In this document: one piece after another, positions 1 to 6,398 of the stretch
How the letters are laid out: the number at the start of each line of letters is the position of its first letter
Numbering within the stretch: position 1 is the first letter of the stretch
Source of the DNA: SZUA-430 sp044375275
GTDB lineage: Bacteria > Pseudomonadota > Alphaproteobacteria > Micropepsales > Micropepsaceae
NCBI GenBank assembly: GCA_044375275.1
Contig: JBILMZ010000069.1
Location: 1 to 14,781, forward strand
Direction of reading: 5' to 3'
DNA length: 14,781 bases
Notes under the pieces: model-generated
Database searches by the model: none
Seen by the model: the letters and a program-made list of their open reading frames with translations, nothing else
Told to the model about the DNA's origin: nothing
Position numbers and translations under genes: made by a program

Positions 1-10
1 GGCTAAGCCC

Positions 11-1594
11 ATGTCAGACGTGCAGACCAGTCCAGACCAAACGCCGCGCGAGGCCGCGCAGCGTCGGCGCACGTTTGCCATCATCTCGCATCCGGACGCC
101 GGCAAGACGACGCTGACCGAGCATTTGCTGCTCATGGGCGGTGCCATTCACCTGGCCGGCGAAGTCAAGGCGAAGGGTGACCGGCGGCGCGCCCGTTCGG
201 ACTGGATGAAGATCGAACAGGAGCGCGGCATCTCCGTCACCACGGCGGTGATGACGTTCGAATACCAGAACCTCGTCTACAATCTTCTGGATACGCCGGG
301 CCACGAGGACTTCTCGGAAGACACGTATCGCACGCTGACGGCAGCGGACTCCGCGATCATGGTGATCGACGCGGCAAAGGGCATTGAAAGCCAGACGCGC
401 AAGCTCTTCGAAGTCTGTCGCATGCGCGACATCCCCATCATCACGTTCGTGAACAAGATGGACCGCGAGGCGCGGGATCCCTTCGAGCTGATCGACGAGA
501 TTGCGGACCAGCTGCAATTGCATGTCACGCCAGCCATGTGGCCTGCGGGATCGGGCCTCAACTTCCGCGGCGCGATGCATTTCCAGAGCGACAAGTTCCT
601 GTCGTTCGGCAAGGATGCGCAGGCGCTTGATCCGACGAAGCTTGAAGGCGTGCTGCGGGCGGAAGAGCTCAAGCAGTTCCGGGACGAGATGGACCTGGCG
701 CGCGGCGGCTATCCGGCCTTTGACCTGAAGACATTCCGCGAAGGGCACATCACCCCGATCTTCTTCGGCTCGGCGCTCAAGCATTTTGGCGTGAAGGAAC
801 TGATCGAGGGGCTGGGCCAGTGGGCCCCGGGCCCGCGCGCGCAGGCCGCGACCGGACGCATGGTCGAGCCGGAAGAGCCGAAGGTCACCGGCTTCGTCTT
901 CAAGGTACAGGCCAACATGGACCCGAACCACCGGGACCGCGTCGCGTTCATGCGCGTGTGTTCCGGGCAGTTCAAGCGGGGCATGAAGCTCAAGCAGTCG
1001 GGCACCGGCAAGGTGATGAGCGTGCACAACCCGATCCTGTTCTTTGCGCAGTCGCGCCAGACGGTCGATGAAGCGTGGCCGGGCGACATCATCGGCATCC
1101 CGAACCATGGCGTGCTGCGCGTGGGTGACACGCTGACGGAAGGCGAGGACCTGACCTTCACCGGCATTCCGAACTTCGCGCCGGAAATCGTGAGGCGCGT
1201 CCGGCTGACGGATCCGCTGAAGGCCAAGCATCTGCAGCGGGCGCTGGAGTCACTCGCCGAAGAGGGCGTGACGCAGGTGTTCAAGCCCAAGATCGGTTCA
1301 CAGTGGTTCGTGGGCGTGGTGGGCCAGCTGCAGCTGGAAGTGCTGGCGAGCCGCATTGCGGCGGAGTACGGGCTGGAAGTGGCGTTCGAGCAGGGGATGT
1401 TCGAGACCGCGCGCTGGGTGACGAGCGCGGATCCCGTGGAACTGAAGAAGTTTCTGGACGCCAACCAGGGCAATCTGGCGGATGACCGGGATGGGTCGCC
1501 GGTGTTCATGGCGAAGAGTGCGTGGGAGTTGCGGTATGTGGCCGAGCGGTTCCCGAAGATCAGCTTTACCGCTACGCGGGAGCGGCATCATTAG
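11..1594 (+). CDS. prfC: Peptide chain release factor 3 (RF3)
   Basis: This is a translational GTPase that recycles RF1/RF2 from the ribosome after peptide release, acting in the cytoplasm. The 527 residues match the usual RF3 length. Visible G motifs are the P-loop SHPDAGKTT (residues 26-34), the switch I region ERGISVTTAVM (71-81), DTPGHED (94-100) and NKMD (148-151). SHPDAGKTT and GISVTTAVM are typical of RF3 rather than EF-G. The C-terminal part carries the RF3-type segment with LQLEVLASRI. The ATG at 11 lies only 10 bases from the window edge and has no clear Shine-Dalgarno sequence in view, so the start is taken because the protein is full length from there. The gene stands alone in this window, with no relation visible to the genes that follow. 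The family call is very secure. Confidence 0.97.
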   Translation: MSDVQTSPDQTPREAAQRRRTFAIISHPDAGKTTLTEHLLLMGGAIHLAGEVKAKGDRRRARSDWMKIEQERGISVTTAVMTFEYQNLVYNLLDTPGHEDFSEDTYRTLTAADSAIMVIDAAKGIESQTRKLFEVCRMRDIPIITFVNKMDREARDPFELIDEIADQLQLHVTPAMWPAGSGLNFRGAMHFQSDKFLSFGKDAQALDPTKLEGVLRAEELKQFRDEMDLARGGYPAFDLKTFREGHITPIFFGSALKHFGVKELIEGLGQWAPGPRAQAATGRMVEPEEPKVTGFVFKVQANMDPNHRDRVAFMRVCSGQFKRGMKLKQSGTGKVMSVHNPILFFAQSRQTVDEAWPGDIIGIPNHGVLRVGDTLTEGEDLTFTGIPNFAPEIVRRVRLTDPLKAKHLQRALESLAEEGVTQVFKPKIGSQWFVGVVGQLQLEVLASRIAAEYGLEVAFEQGMFETARWVTSADPVELKKFLDANQGNLADDRDGSPVFMAKSAWELRYVAERFPKISFTATRERHH

Positions 1595-1676
1595 GGGTGG
1601 CTGTGGGCTTGCTTGGTCGGCGTGGCTTGAGGGTAGGCACTATTTTTATACGGTGGCATAATGGATTGCGTTGATA

Positions 1677-1692
1677 TGTTTGACCCCAATTC
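1677..1692. repeat. Left inverted copy of the GGGGTCA-type repeat
   Basis: TGTTTGACCCCAATTC here is the reverse complement, with one mismatch, of positions 1990-2005. The two copies face each other around the 68-aa ORF, enclosing about 330 bp. The same core recurs at 2408-2451. Nothing here encodes a transposase. Whether this is a cassette boundary or one member of a dispersed repeat family is inference. Confidence 0.6.
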
Positions 1693-1750
1693 TTAAACTC
1701 TTACCGCGCACAGCCCAGATCCAGGAGCAGAAGATAAGGTCGCATGTGAA

Positions 1751-1957
1751 ATGCCAGAAAAGGATTCCAGTCATCTAATCGACCCTTCGGACCCATCGAA
1801 GGCACCCAATCGGACATATTGGGCGGGCGGGTACAGACTCACCGAGTTTGAAGACGGCTCCGCAGTGATGGAGGTCGGTGCTCATGTCATCAAAACCATC
1901 TTGGTCCCTCACGAGTTGATAGCGCGCGGCAAGCGCAGAAAGACGAAGGGGCTTTAG
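1751..1957 (+). CDS. Small hypothetical protein (68 aa)
   Basis: I do not recognise this ORF. It encodes a 68-residue soluble protein with no signal peptide or membrane segment. An acidic, Ser/Pro-rich N-terminus leads to a central stretch, YRLTEFEDGSAVMEVG, that could form beta strands, and a strongly basic tail ends in RGKRRKTKG. TAAGGT at 1735-1740 is a weak Shine-Dalgarno candidate about 10 bases before the ATG. Its base composition looks less GC-rich than that of the flanking genes. It lies between inverted copies of a short repeat (1677-1692 and 1990-2005), which suggests acquired DNA. The stop codon lies inside a small hairpin (GGGGC at 1948 pairing with GCCCC at 1959), but no T-run follows. 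It may not be expressed, so confidence that it is a gene is moderate. Confidence 0.45.
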   Translation: MPEKDSSHLIDPSDPSKAPNRTYWAGGYRLTEFEDGSAVMEVGAHVIKTILVPHELIARGKRRKTKGL

Positions 1958-1988
1958 CGCCCCCTCTGGTCAAGGCGCACCATTGGAT

Positions 1989-2010
1989 GGAATTGGGGTC
2001 AGACACCACG
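1989..2010. repeat. GGGGTCAGACACCACG repeat, middle copy
   Basis: This 22-base copy matches the left arm of the palindrome at 2408-2429 at 21 of 22 positions (A instead of T at the fourth base). Its first part is also inverted relative to 1677-1692. It begins 31 bases after the stop of the 68-aa ORF and about 90 bases before the small membrane-protein ORF. The identity is read directly from the sequence; the function is unknown. Confidence 0.75.
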
Positions 2011-2100
2011 CTTGGAGTCCGCCAGGCCGGAGATCGCCGAAAGTCGCCGTTGTCCGCATCTCGGACTTATGCCTAAAAGATGGCGTATCGCAGGTACCAG

Positions 2101-2406
2101 ATGGGAAACATGCGCGGGTCAACGACAGTCCTTCTGATCCTGCTGACACTGCTCGCAATCTTGGGCGCAGGTTTCATCGCTCTTGCGAACATTGGCGACG
2201 CCTCAGTCGTCGCCGCCACCGGGGGCATCCTCGCTGCACTTGAGTCTGCCGGCGAGCAAGACAATGTTGCTTTGCGCGATGACCTGTACGCAACCGTTCT
2301 GCACCTCAAGGGAACGTGGGCGGTCGTTAACCTGGGCGGCGTTATCGTGCTCGCGCTCTCGCTGGTCGCAATTGTGCTCGTCTGGCGGAATCGCAAAAAG
2401 GAATAA
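2101..2406 (+). CDS. Small membrane protein, hypothetical (about 101 aa)
   Basis: I do not recognise the family. From the ATG at 2101 the protein starts with a short basic segment (MGNMRGS). A hydrophobic helix of about 22 residues follows (TVLLILLTLLAILGAGFIALA), then a roughly 45-residue extramembrane loop, then a second hydrophobic helix (VVNLGGVIVLALSLVAIVLVW) and a basic tail RNRKKE. This predicts a two-pass inner-membrane protein with both ends cytoplasmic by the positive-inside rule. An in-frame ATG at 2080 would add seven residues but has no Shine-Dalgarno sequence. AGGT at 2092-2095 supports 2101, and 2110 is a further option. The stop is followed one base later by a perfect 44-bp palindrome. 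The ORF is bracketed by direct copies of one repeat (1989-2010 and 2408-2429), so it may be a small mobile cassette or simply lie in a repeat-rich gap. Confidence 0.5.
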   Translation: MGNMRGSTTVLLILLTLLAILGAGFIALANIGDASVVAATGGILAALESAGEQDNVALRDDLYATVLHLKGTWAVVNLGGVIVLALSLVAIVLVWRNRKKE

Positions 2407-2407
2407 A

Positions 2408-2451
2408 GGATTTGGGGTCAGACACCACGCGTGGTGTCTGACCCCAAATCC
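2408..2451. repeat. Perfect 44-bp palindrome
   Basis: Two 22-base arms (2408-2429 and 2430-2451) are exact reverse complements with no spacer. Each arm contains TGGGGTCAGACACCACG. As DNA it could extrude a cruciform. As RNA it would form a very stable hairpin directly after the small membrane-protein ORF. No T-run follows, so it is not a standard intrinsic terminator. One arm is nearly identical to 1989-2010. Confidence 0.9.
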
Positions 2452-2461
2452 AGTGCCTGAG

Positions 2462-2481
2462 CCCAATTCCGACCCAATTCC
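2462..2481. repeat. Tandem CCCAATTCC half-sites
   Basis: CCCAATTCC occurs at 2462-2470 and again at 2473-2481. It is the reverse complement of GGAATTGGG, the start of the repeat at 1989, so these look like decayed or partial copies of the same element. They lie between the 44-bp palindrome and the promoter region of the flavoprotein operon. Confidence 0.5.
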
Positions 2482-2507
2482 GCTTTCCCCTAGAGATCCA
2501 ATGGCTA

Positions 2508-2535
2508 TGATCCGGCGTATACCAAGCCATACGCT
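2508..2535 (+). promoter_or_regulatory. Candidate sigma-E -35 and dyad before the flavoprotein operon
   Basis: TGATCC at 2508-2513 is identical to the -35-like element upstream of rpoE (8469-8464, minus strand). At the same N16 spacing the -10 position reads TACGCT, a poor match to CGTATC, and it would leave almost no leader before the ATG at 2548. A 6-bp dyad, GCGTAT (2515-2520) facing ATACGC (2529-2534) across 8 bases, occupies the same place and could be an operator. TGATCC is expected by chance a few times per strand in a window this size, so the promoter call is weak; the dyad itself is read directly. Confidence 0.3.
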
Positions 2536-2547
2536 GAGAGGCCTTGA

Positions 2548-3873
2548 ATGAGTTCCAAGTCGATCGCCGTCATCGGAAGCGGCATTTCGGGCCTGTCGGC
2601 CGCGTGGCTGCTGTCGCAGACCCATGACGTGACCCTGTTCGAAAAGGAACAGCGGCCGGGCGGGCACAGCAACACGCTGACGGTGACCGAGCCGGAGGGT
2701 TCGTTTCCCGTCGATACGGGCTTCATCGTCTATAACGTGTCGGCCTATCCGAACCTGGTCGCCCTGTTCGACCACCTGAAGGTCGAGACCTATGACACGA
2801 GCATGGGGTTCGCGGTCTCGGTCGGTGGTGGTGCCTATGAATATTCCGGCAACGGCCTGTCGGGCCTCTTTGGGCAGCCCAGCAACCTGCTGCGCCCGCG
2901 GCACTGGGGTCTCGTGAAGGACCTCGTCCGGTTTTTCCGTGAAGCGAATGCGCTTGTCGATGGTGGCGTGCCGCCTGACATGACGCTGGGGGCCTTCCTG
3001 GAGCGCAATGGCTATTCGAAGTGGTTCGTCGAGCGTCACATCCTGCCGATGGCCGCGGCCATCTGGTCGACGCCGACGGCGAAGGTCATGGAGTTTCCGG
3101 TCGCGAGCTTCTTCAGCTTCTTTGCCAATCACCAGTTGCTGCAGCTCGTGAACCGTCCCTACTGGCGCACGGTCAGGGGTGGCAGCCGTGCCTATGTCGC
3201 CAAGGTGCTCGAGAATTTCCGCGGCCGAGTTGAGCTCGGTGCCCGTGTTGAGCGGGTGACCCGCTCGGGTGGGCGCGTTGAAGTTTCCTTCAATGGACGC
3301 ACACAAAGCTTCGATGCCTGCGTGATGGCCTCGCATGCCGATGAAACACTTGGCATGCTCGCGGATGCCGATGCGCAGGAACGCCAGATCCTGGGCAGCT
3401 TCCGCTATTCGCAGAACCGGGCGGTGCTGCATCGTGATGCCGCCCTGATGCCGGTTCGCAGGCGCGTCTGGTCGAGCTGGAACTACATGTCGTCCTCGGG
3501 CGAGAACGGGGACGACCTGTTCGTGACCTACTGGATGAACAAGCTGCAGAGCCTTGAGACGAAGCGCGATTACTTCGTGTCGCTCAATCCTTCCACCGAG
3601 CCCCGGGACATCATTGCGTCCATCGACTATGCTCACCCGGTGTTTGACGGGAAAGCCAATGCCGCGCGTGGACAGCTCTGGGAGATCCAGGGGCGTCGCA
3701 ACGTATGGTTCTGCGGCAGCTATTTCGGTTTTGGCTTCCACGAGGATGGCATCCAGTCGGGCCTTGCTGCGGCCGAGGCTGCCGGTGGTGTGCGCCGGCC
3801 CTGGTCGGTGGCCCATGAGTCAGGCCGGATCATTCTCGGGCCCTCGGCCCAGACCGTCGCCAGGGCAGCCTGA
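2548..3873 (+). CDS. FAD-dependent amine-oxidase-like flavoprotein (COG2907-type)
   Basis: This 441-residue protein belongs to the flavin-containing amine oxidase/NAD(P)-binding Rossmann superfamily. The dinucleotide-binding motif GSGISG is at residues 10-15, followed by the acidic strand end FEKEQRPGGHSNT typical of the COG2907 group. The C-terminal FAD-contact region FCGSYFGFGFHEDG is at 388-401. No signal peptide is seen, so it should be cytoplasmic or peripheral on the membrane. GAGAGG at 2536-2541 sits six bases before the ATG. It is the first gene of a four-gene operon and ends five bases before the DUF1365 gene. In other proteobacteria this gene trio accompanies RpoE-ChrR photooxidative-stress systems, and homologous genes have been linked to oxidation of methylated fatty acids. 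Its exact substrate cannot be read from sequence. The family is secure; the lipid role is inferred. Confidence 0.9.
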   Translation: MSSKSIAVIGSGISGLSAAWLLSQTHDVTLFEKEQRPGGHSNTLTVTEPEGSFPVDTGFIVYNVSAYPNLVALFDHLKVETYDTSMGFAVSVGGGAYEYSGNGLSGLFGQPSNLLRPRHWGLVKDLVRFFREANALVDGGVPPDMTLGAFLERNGYSKWFVERHILPMAAAIWSTPTAKVMEFPVASFFSFFANHQLLQLVNRPYWRTVRGGSRAYVAKVLENFRGRVELGARVERVTRSGGRVEVSFNGRTQSFDACVMASHADETLGMLADADAQERQILGSFRYSQNRAVLHRDAALMPVRRRVWSSWNYMSSSGENGDDLFVTYWMNKLQSLETKRDYFVSLNPSTEPRDIIASIDYAHPVFDGKANAARGQLWEIQGRRNVWFCGSYFGFGFHEDGIQSGLAAAEAAGGVRRPWSVAHESGRIILGPSAQTVARAA

Positions 3874-3878
3874 CGTCC

Positions 3879-4682
3879 ATGGTGGAGTTCTCGAGCAAGG
3901 CCTATGAGGGAACGGTGTTGCACCAGCGACTGCGGCCGCAAGGGCACAGGTTCACTTATCGCCTGTTCTCGCTGCTGATCGACCTTGATGAGTTGCCGCT
4001 GCTGGACAAGAGCCTGCGGCTGTTCTCCCGGAACCGGTTCAACCTGTTCAGCTATCATGACCGCGACTATGGCGGCGAAGGGTGCACGGACACGGCTGTC
4101 AATGTGCGCGGGCTGCTGACCGGCATGGGGTTTGGCGAGGCTTGCGCGAAAATCCTCGTGCTCTGCTATCCGCGGATCCTTGGCTATGTCTTCAATCCGA
4201 TCAGCACCTATTTCTGCCACGACAGCGCGGGTGAGCTTAAGCTAATTGTCTACGAGGTGACGAACACGCACTTCGAGCGCAAGTGGTATGTCATTCCGGC
4301 CGACGCGCGCGGCCAGGGGACCTACGCTCATTCCTGCGACAAGGAACTGTATGTCTCTCCCTTCACGACGCCCACCGGCCGGTATGATTTCCGGATCGTG
4401 GCGCCTGGCAAGGAAGTCTTCATCGGCATCGATCTCGTCGAAGCCGACGGACGCACGCTGGCCACCCATTTCCGCGGCGCGGAGCGCAAGCTCACCGACT
4501 GGCGCCTGCTGGCCCTGTGGCTGCGCTATCCTCTGATGACGTTCAAGGTTACGGCCGCGATCCACTTTGAGGCGGCGCGGCTCTGGCTCAAGGGCGTGAA
4601 GGTCCAGGACCGGCTCGAGTCTCCCACTTTTTCATTCTCCGTTATCAAACCCCAGTCGAAAGACGCTTTGCATGTACGATAG
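3879..4682 (+). CDS. DUF1365 domain protein
   Basis: This is a 267-residue protein of unknown biochemical function. The DUF1365 hallmarks are an N-terminal HQRLRPQGHRFTYRLF, the central YVFNPISTYFC, EVTNTHFERKWYV, and DKELYVSPF before a strand-rich second half. The match is family-level but slightly divergent at the EVxNT and KxxHVSPF motifs: the His before VSPF is Tyr here. No signal peptide or clear membrane helix is visible. It starts five bases after the flavoprotein stop and overlaps the methyltransferase start by 11 bases, so the three genes should be co-translated. The recurrent grouping with a Cfa-like methyltransferase and a flavoprotein suggests an accessory role in modifying phospholipid acyl chains, but no activity is established. 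The start at the ATG is supported by spacing; a GTG one codon later is possible. Confidence 0.88.
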   Translation: MVEFSSKAYEGTVLHQRLRPQGHRFTYRLFSLLIDLDELPLLDKSLRLFSRNRFNLFSYHDRDYGGEGCTDTAVNVRGLLTGMGFGEACAKILVLCYPRILGYVFNPISTYFCHDSAGELKLIVYEVTNTHFERKWYVIPADARGQGTYAHSCDKELYVSPFTTPTGRYDFRIVAPGKEVFIGIDLVEADGRTLATHFRGAERKLTDWRLLALWLRYPLMTFKVTAAIHFEAARLWLKGVKVQDRLESPTFSFSVIKPQSKDALHVR

Positions 4683-5922
4683 CAGCGTTACCAAGTCACG
4701 ATCATGGTTCCTTCCGCGTCGCGCCGAGCAGCGCCTCCAGCGCACGCTTGACGGCATGGTCCTTCGCGTCGTGCGTGGCGCGCTCTCAGGTTCCATCAGC
4801 GGCCGCCTCACGATTGCGCTGCCCTCGGGTGCCAGCGAGAGCTTTGGCCAGCCGGATGCGGGACACGAAGTCCGTGTCGCGCTGAAGAACTACCGCATCA
4901 TTCCGCAGGGCCTGCGCCGCGGGTTGCTCGGGTTTGCAGAATGCTACATGGCCGGGGATATCGACTGCGAGGACCTGGGCGCGCTCTTTGATTTCTACTT
5001 CCGCAATGAAGATGCGATTGATCGCATGGGGCGCGGGATCCTGCAGACCGGTGCGTTCGACAAGATCTTCCACGCGCTGCGCTTCAATTCGCGCGCCGGC
5101 AGCCGGCGGAACATCTCGGCCCACTATGACCTCGGCAATGCGTTCTATGAGACGTGGCTGGGCGAGAGCTGGTTCTATTCGAGCGGCATCTATGAGAGCC
5201 CTGACTGCACGCTTGAGGACTCGCAGCGCCGCAAGTGCGCGCACATCATTGATGCCCTGAAACTCGACGGGTCGCAGAGCCTGCTCGAAATCGGCTGTGG
5301 CTGGGGTGCGTTTGCCCTGGCAGCGGCGCCCCAGGCGGCGCGCATGCGTGCGATCACGATCTCGCAGGAGCAGCTGGAGCACGCCCGCAAATCCGTCGAA
5401 GGCGCCGGGCTTGCGCCGAAGGTCGATGTCGTGTTCGAGGACTATCGTGACACGCAGGGTCAGTTCGACCGGCTGGTTTCGATCGAGATGATCGAGGCTG
5501 TCGGGGAGGGCAACTGGGGGCGCTATTTCAAGACGCTGCATGACCGGCTGACGCCGGGTGGTGTTGGCGTGCTGCAGGCCATCACGATTGCGCCGGCCTT
5601 CTTCGAGACCTACAGGCGCACGCCTGACTTCATCCAGCGCTACATCTTCCCGGGCGGCATGCTGCCCACGGTGGACAAGATGAAGGAGCGCGCGGACGCG
5701 GCGGGGCTCGCGTTCGAAACCGTCGAGACTTTCGGGAAGTCCTATGCGCGGACGCTGGCTGCTTGGCGTGTGCAGTTTCTCGATGCGTGGCCGCGGATCG
5801 AGGCGCAGGGCTTTGACGAGCGCTTCAAGCGGATGTGGCTCTATTACCTGAGTTATTGCGAGGCTGGCTTCGAGCGTGGCACGATCGATGTCGGCCTCTA
5901 TCGTGTGAGGAGGCCATCATGA
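4672..5922 (+). CDS. Cfa-like S-adenosylmethionine fatty-acyl methyltransferase
   Basis: This 416-residue protein is of the cyclopropane-fatty-acyl-phospholipid synthase family (COG2230), acting on unsaturated acyl chains in membrane phospholipids. HYDLGNAFY is at residues 151-159, the SAM-binding motif LLEIGCGWGAF at 204-214, SIEMIEAVG at 270-278, FIQRYIFPGGMLP at 320-332, and SYARTLAAW at 357-365. From known E. coli Cfa structures, bicarbonate is held by Cys139, Glu239, His266, Ile268 and Tyr317. My alignment by eye gives Ser171 (in YSSGIY), Glu275, Gln302 (in LQAIT), Ile304 and Tyr358. Two of the five ligands are therefore replaced, so the enzyme may add a methyl or methylene group without forming a cyclopropane. 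It overlaps DUF1365 by 11 bases and DUF3833 by ATGA. The family is secure; the product is unresolved. Confidence 0.92.
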   Translation: MYDSSVTKSRSWFLPRRAEQRLQRTLDGMVLRVVRGALSGSISGRLTIALPSGASESFGQPDAGHEVRVALKNYRIIPQGLRRGLLGFAECYMAGDIDCEDLGALFDFYFRNEDAIDRMGRGILQTGAFDKIFHALRFNSRAGSRRNISAHYDLGNAFYETWLGESWFYSSGIYESPDCTLEDSQRRKCAHIIDALKLDGSQSLLEIGCGWGAFALAAAPQAARMRAITISQEQLEHARKSVEGAGLAPKVDVVFEDYRDTQGQFDRLVSIEMIEAVGEGNWGRYFKTLHDRLTPGGVGVLQAITIAPAFFETYRRTPDFIQRYIFPGGMLPTVDKMKERADAAGLAFETVETFGKSYARTLAAWRVQFLDAWPRIEAQGFDERFKRMWLYYLSYCEAGFERGTIDVGLYRVRRPS

Positions 5923-6398
5923 ACTACGTCGCCCGCGATCCTGTTCACCTTACCTTGCCACCCTTTGCCTACAGTTCCTTTTTCGAGGGGCCTGTTGATG
6001 CCTGGGGCGTGTTCATGGACCGGTTCGGGAATGTCCGCTCCAATGTCGTCGTGCGCATGAATGGCGCGTGGCGCGGCGACACGTTCGTGCTGGATGAGGA
6101 GTTCAGGTTTGACGACGGCGCGCCCGACCAGCGGACCTGGCTGCTGAAGGATCATGAAGGCGGCAAGTTCATTGCGACTTGTGACCAGTGCGTCGGTCCG
6201 ATCGAAGGTCAGAACGTCGCCAATGGTGCGCACATCGTCTACCGGTTCCGCATCACCATTGGCGGCATTGCGTTCTCGGTGGTGTTTGATGACGAGGTGC
6301 GCCGGCTCGACGAGCGGCGCGTGTTCAATCGCGCGACAATGAAGAAGTTCGGAATTACGATCGGCCACTTCCTGCTGATCGCAGAACGCAGGCTATAG
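5919..6398 (+). CDS. DUF3833 family protein
   Basis: This is a 159-residue protein. Recognisable DUF3833 features are SFFEGPVDAWGVFMDRFG near residues 19-36, an RMNGAWRGDTFVLDEEF stretch, DDG followed by RTWLL, FDDEV, and the C-terminal NRATMKKFGITIGHFLL. The molecular function of the family is unknown. Members I know of often carry a lipoprotein signal, whereas this one begins MNYVARDP with neither lipobox nor signal peptide. The ATG at 5919 overlaps the methyltransferase stop as ATGA and has a strong TGAGGAGG (5905-5912) just upstream. A longer in-frame start at 5835 is rejected because it lies inside the methyltransferase gene without such a site. It is the last gene of the operon, and its stop abuts the stop of the opposing dehydrogenase gene. 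Linkage suggests a role in the same lipid-modification system. Confidence 0.82.
   Translation: MNYVARDPVHLTLPPFAYSSFFEGPVDAWGVFMDRFGNVRSNVVVRMNGAWRGDTFVLDEEFRFDDGAPDQRTWLLKDHEGGKFIATCDQCVGPIEGQNVANGAHIVYRFRITIGGIAFSVVFDDEVRRLDERRVFNRATMKKFGITIGHFLLIAERRL

Noticed and set aside
14..1231. 405-codon open frame on the minus strand opposite prfC
   Set aside because: prfC has all G motifs in the sense frame; the antisense translation is Arg/His/Leu-rich with no recognisable domain, as expected in GC-rich DNA.
1627..1662. AT-rich patch with TTGAGG and TATTTTTATA/CATAAT, a possible sigma-70 promoter for the 68-aa ORF
   Set aside because: No pair of elements has acceptable spacing, so only the AT-rich character can be stated.
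1989..2451. Integron-like attC array, considered because each small ORF is followed by a palindromic repeat
   Set aside because: No GTTRRRY core sites or integrase are visible, and the repeats are identical rather than structure-conserved, so an integron is not supported.
2203..3816. Long open frame on the minus strand (over 500 codons) opposite the flavoprotein gene
   Set aside because: It is a codon-bias shadow of a well-supported flavoprotein on the plus strand; the translation shows no family motif and runs through the 44-bp palindrome.
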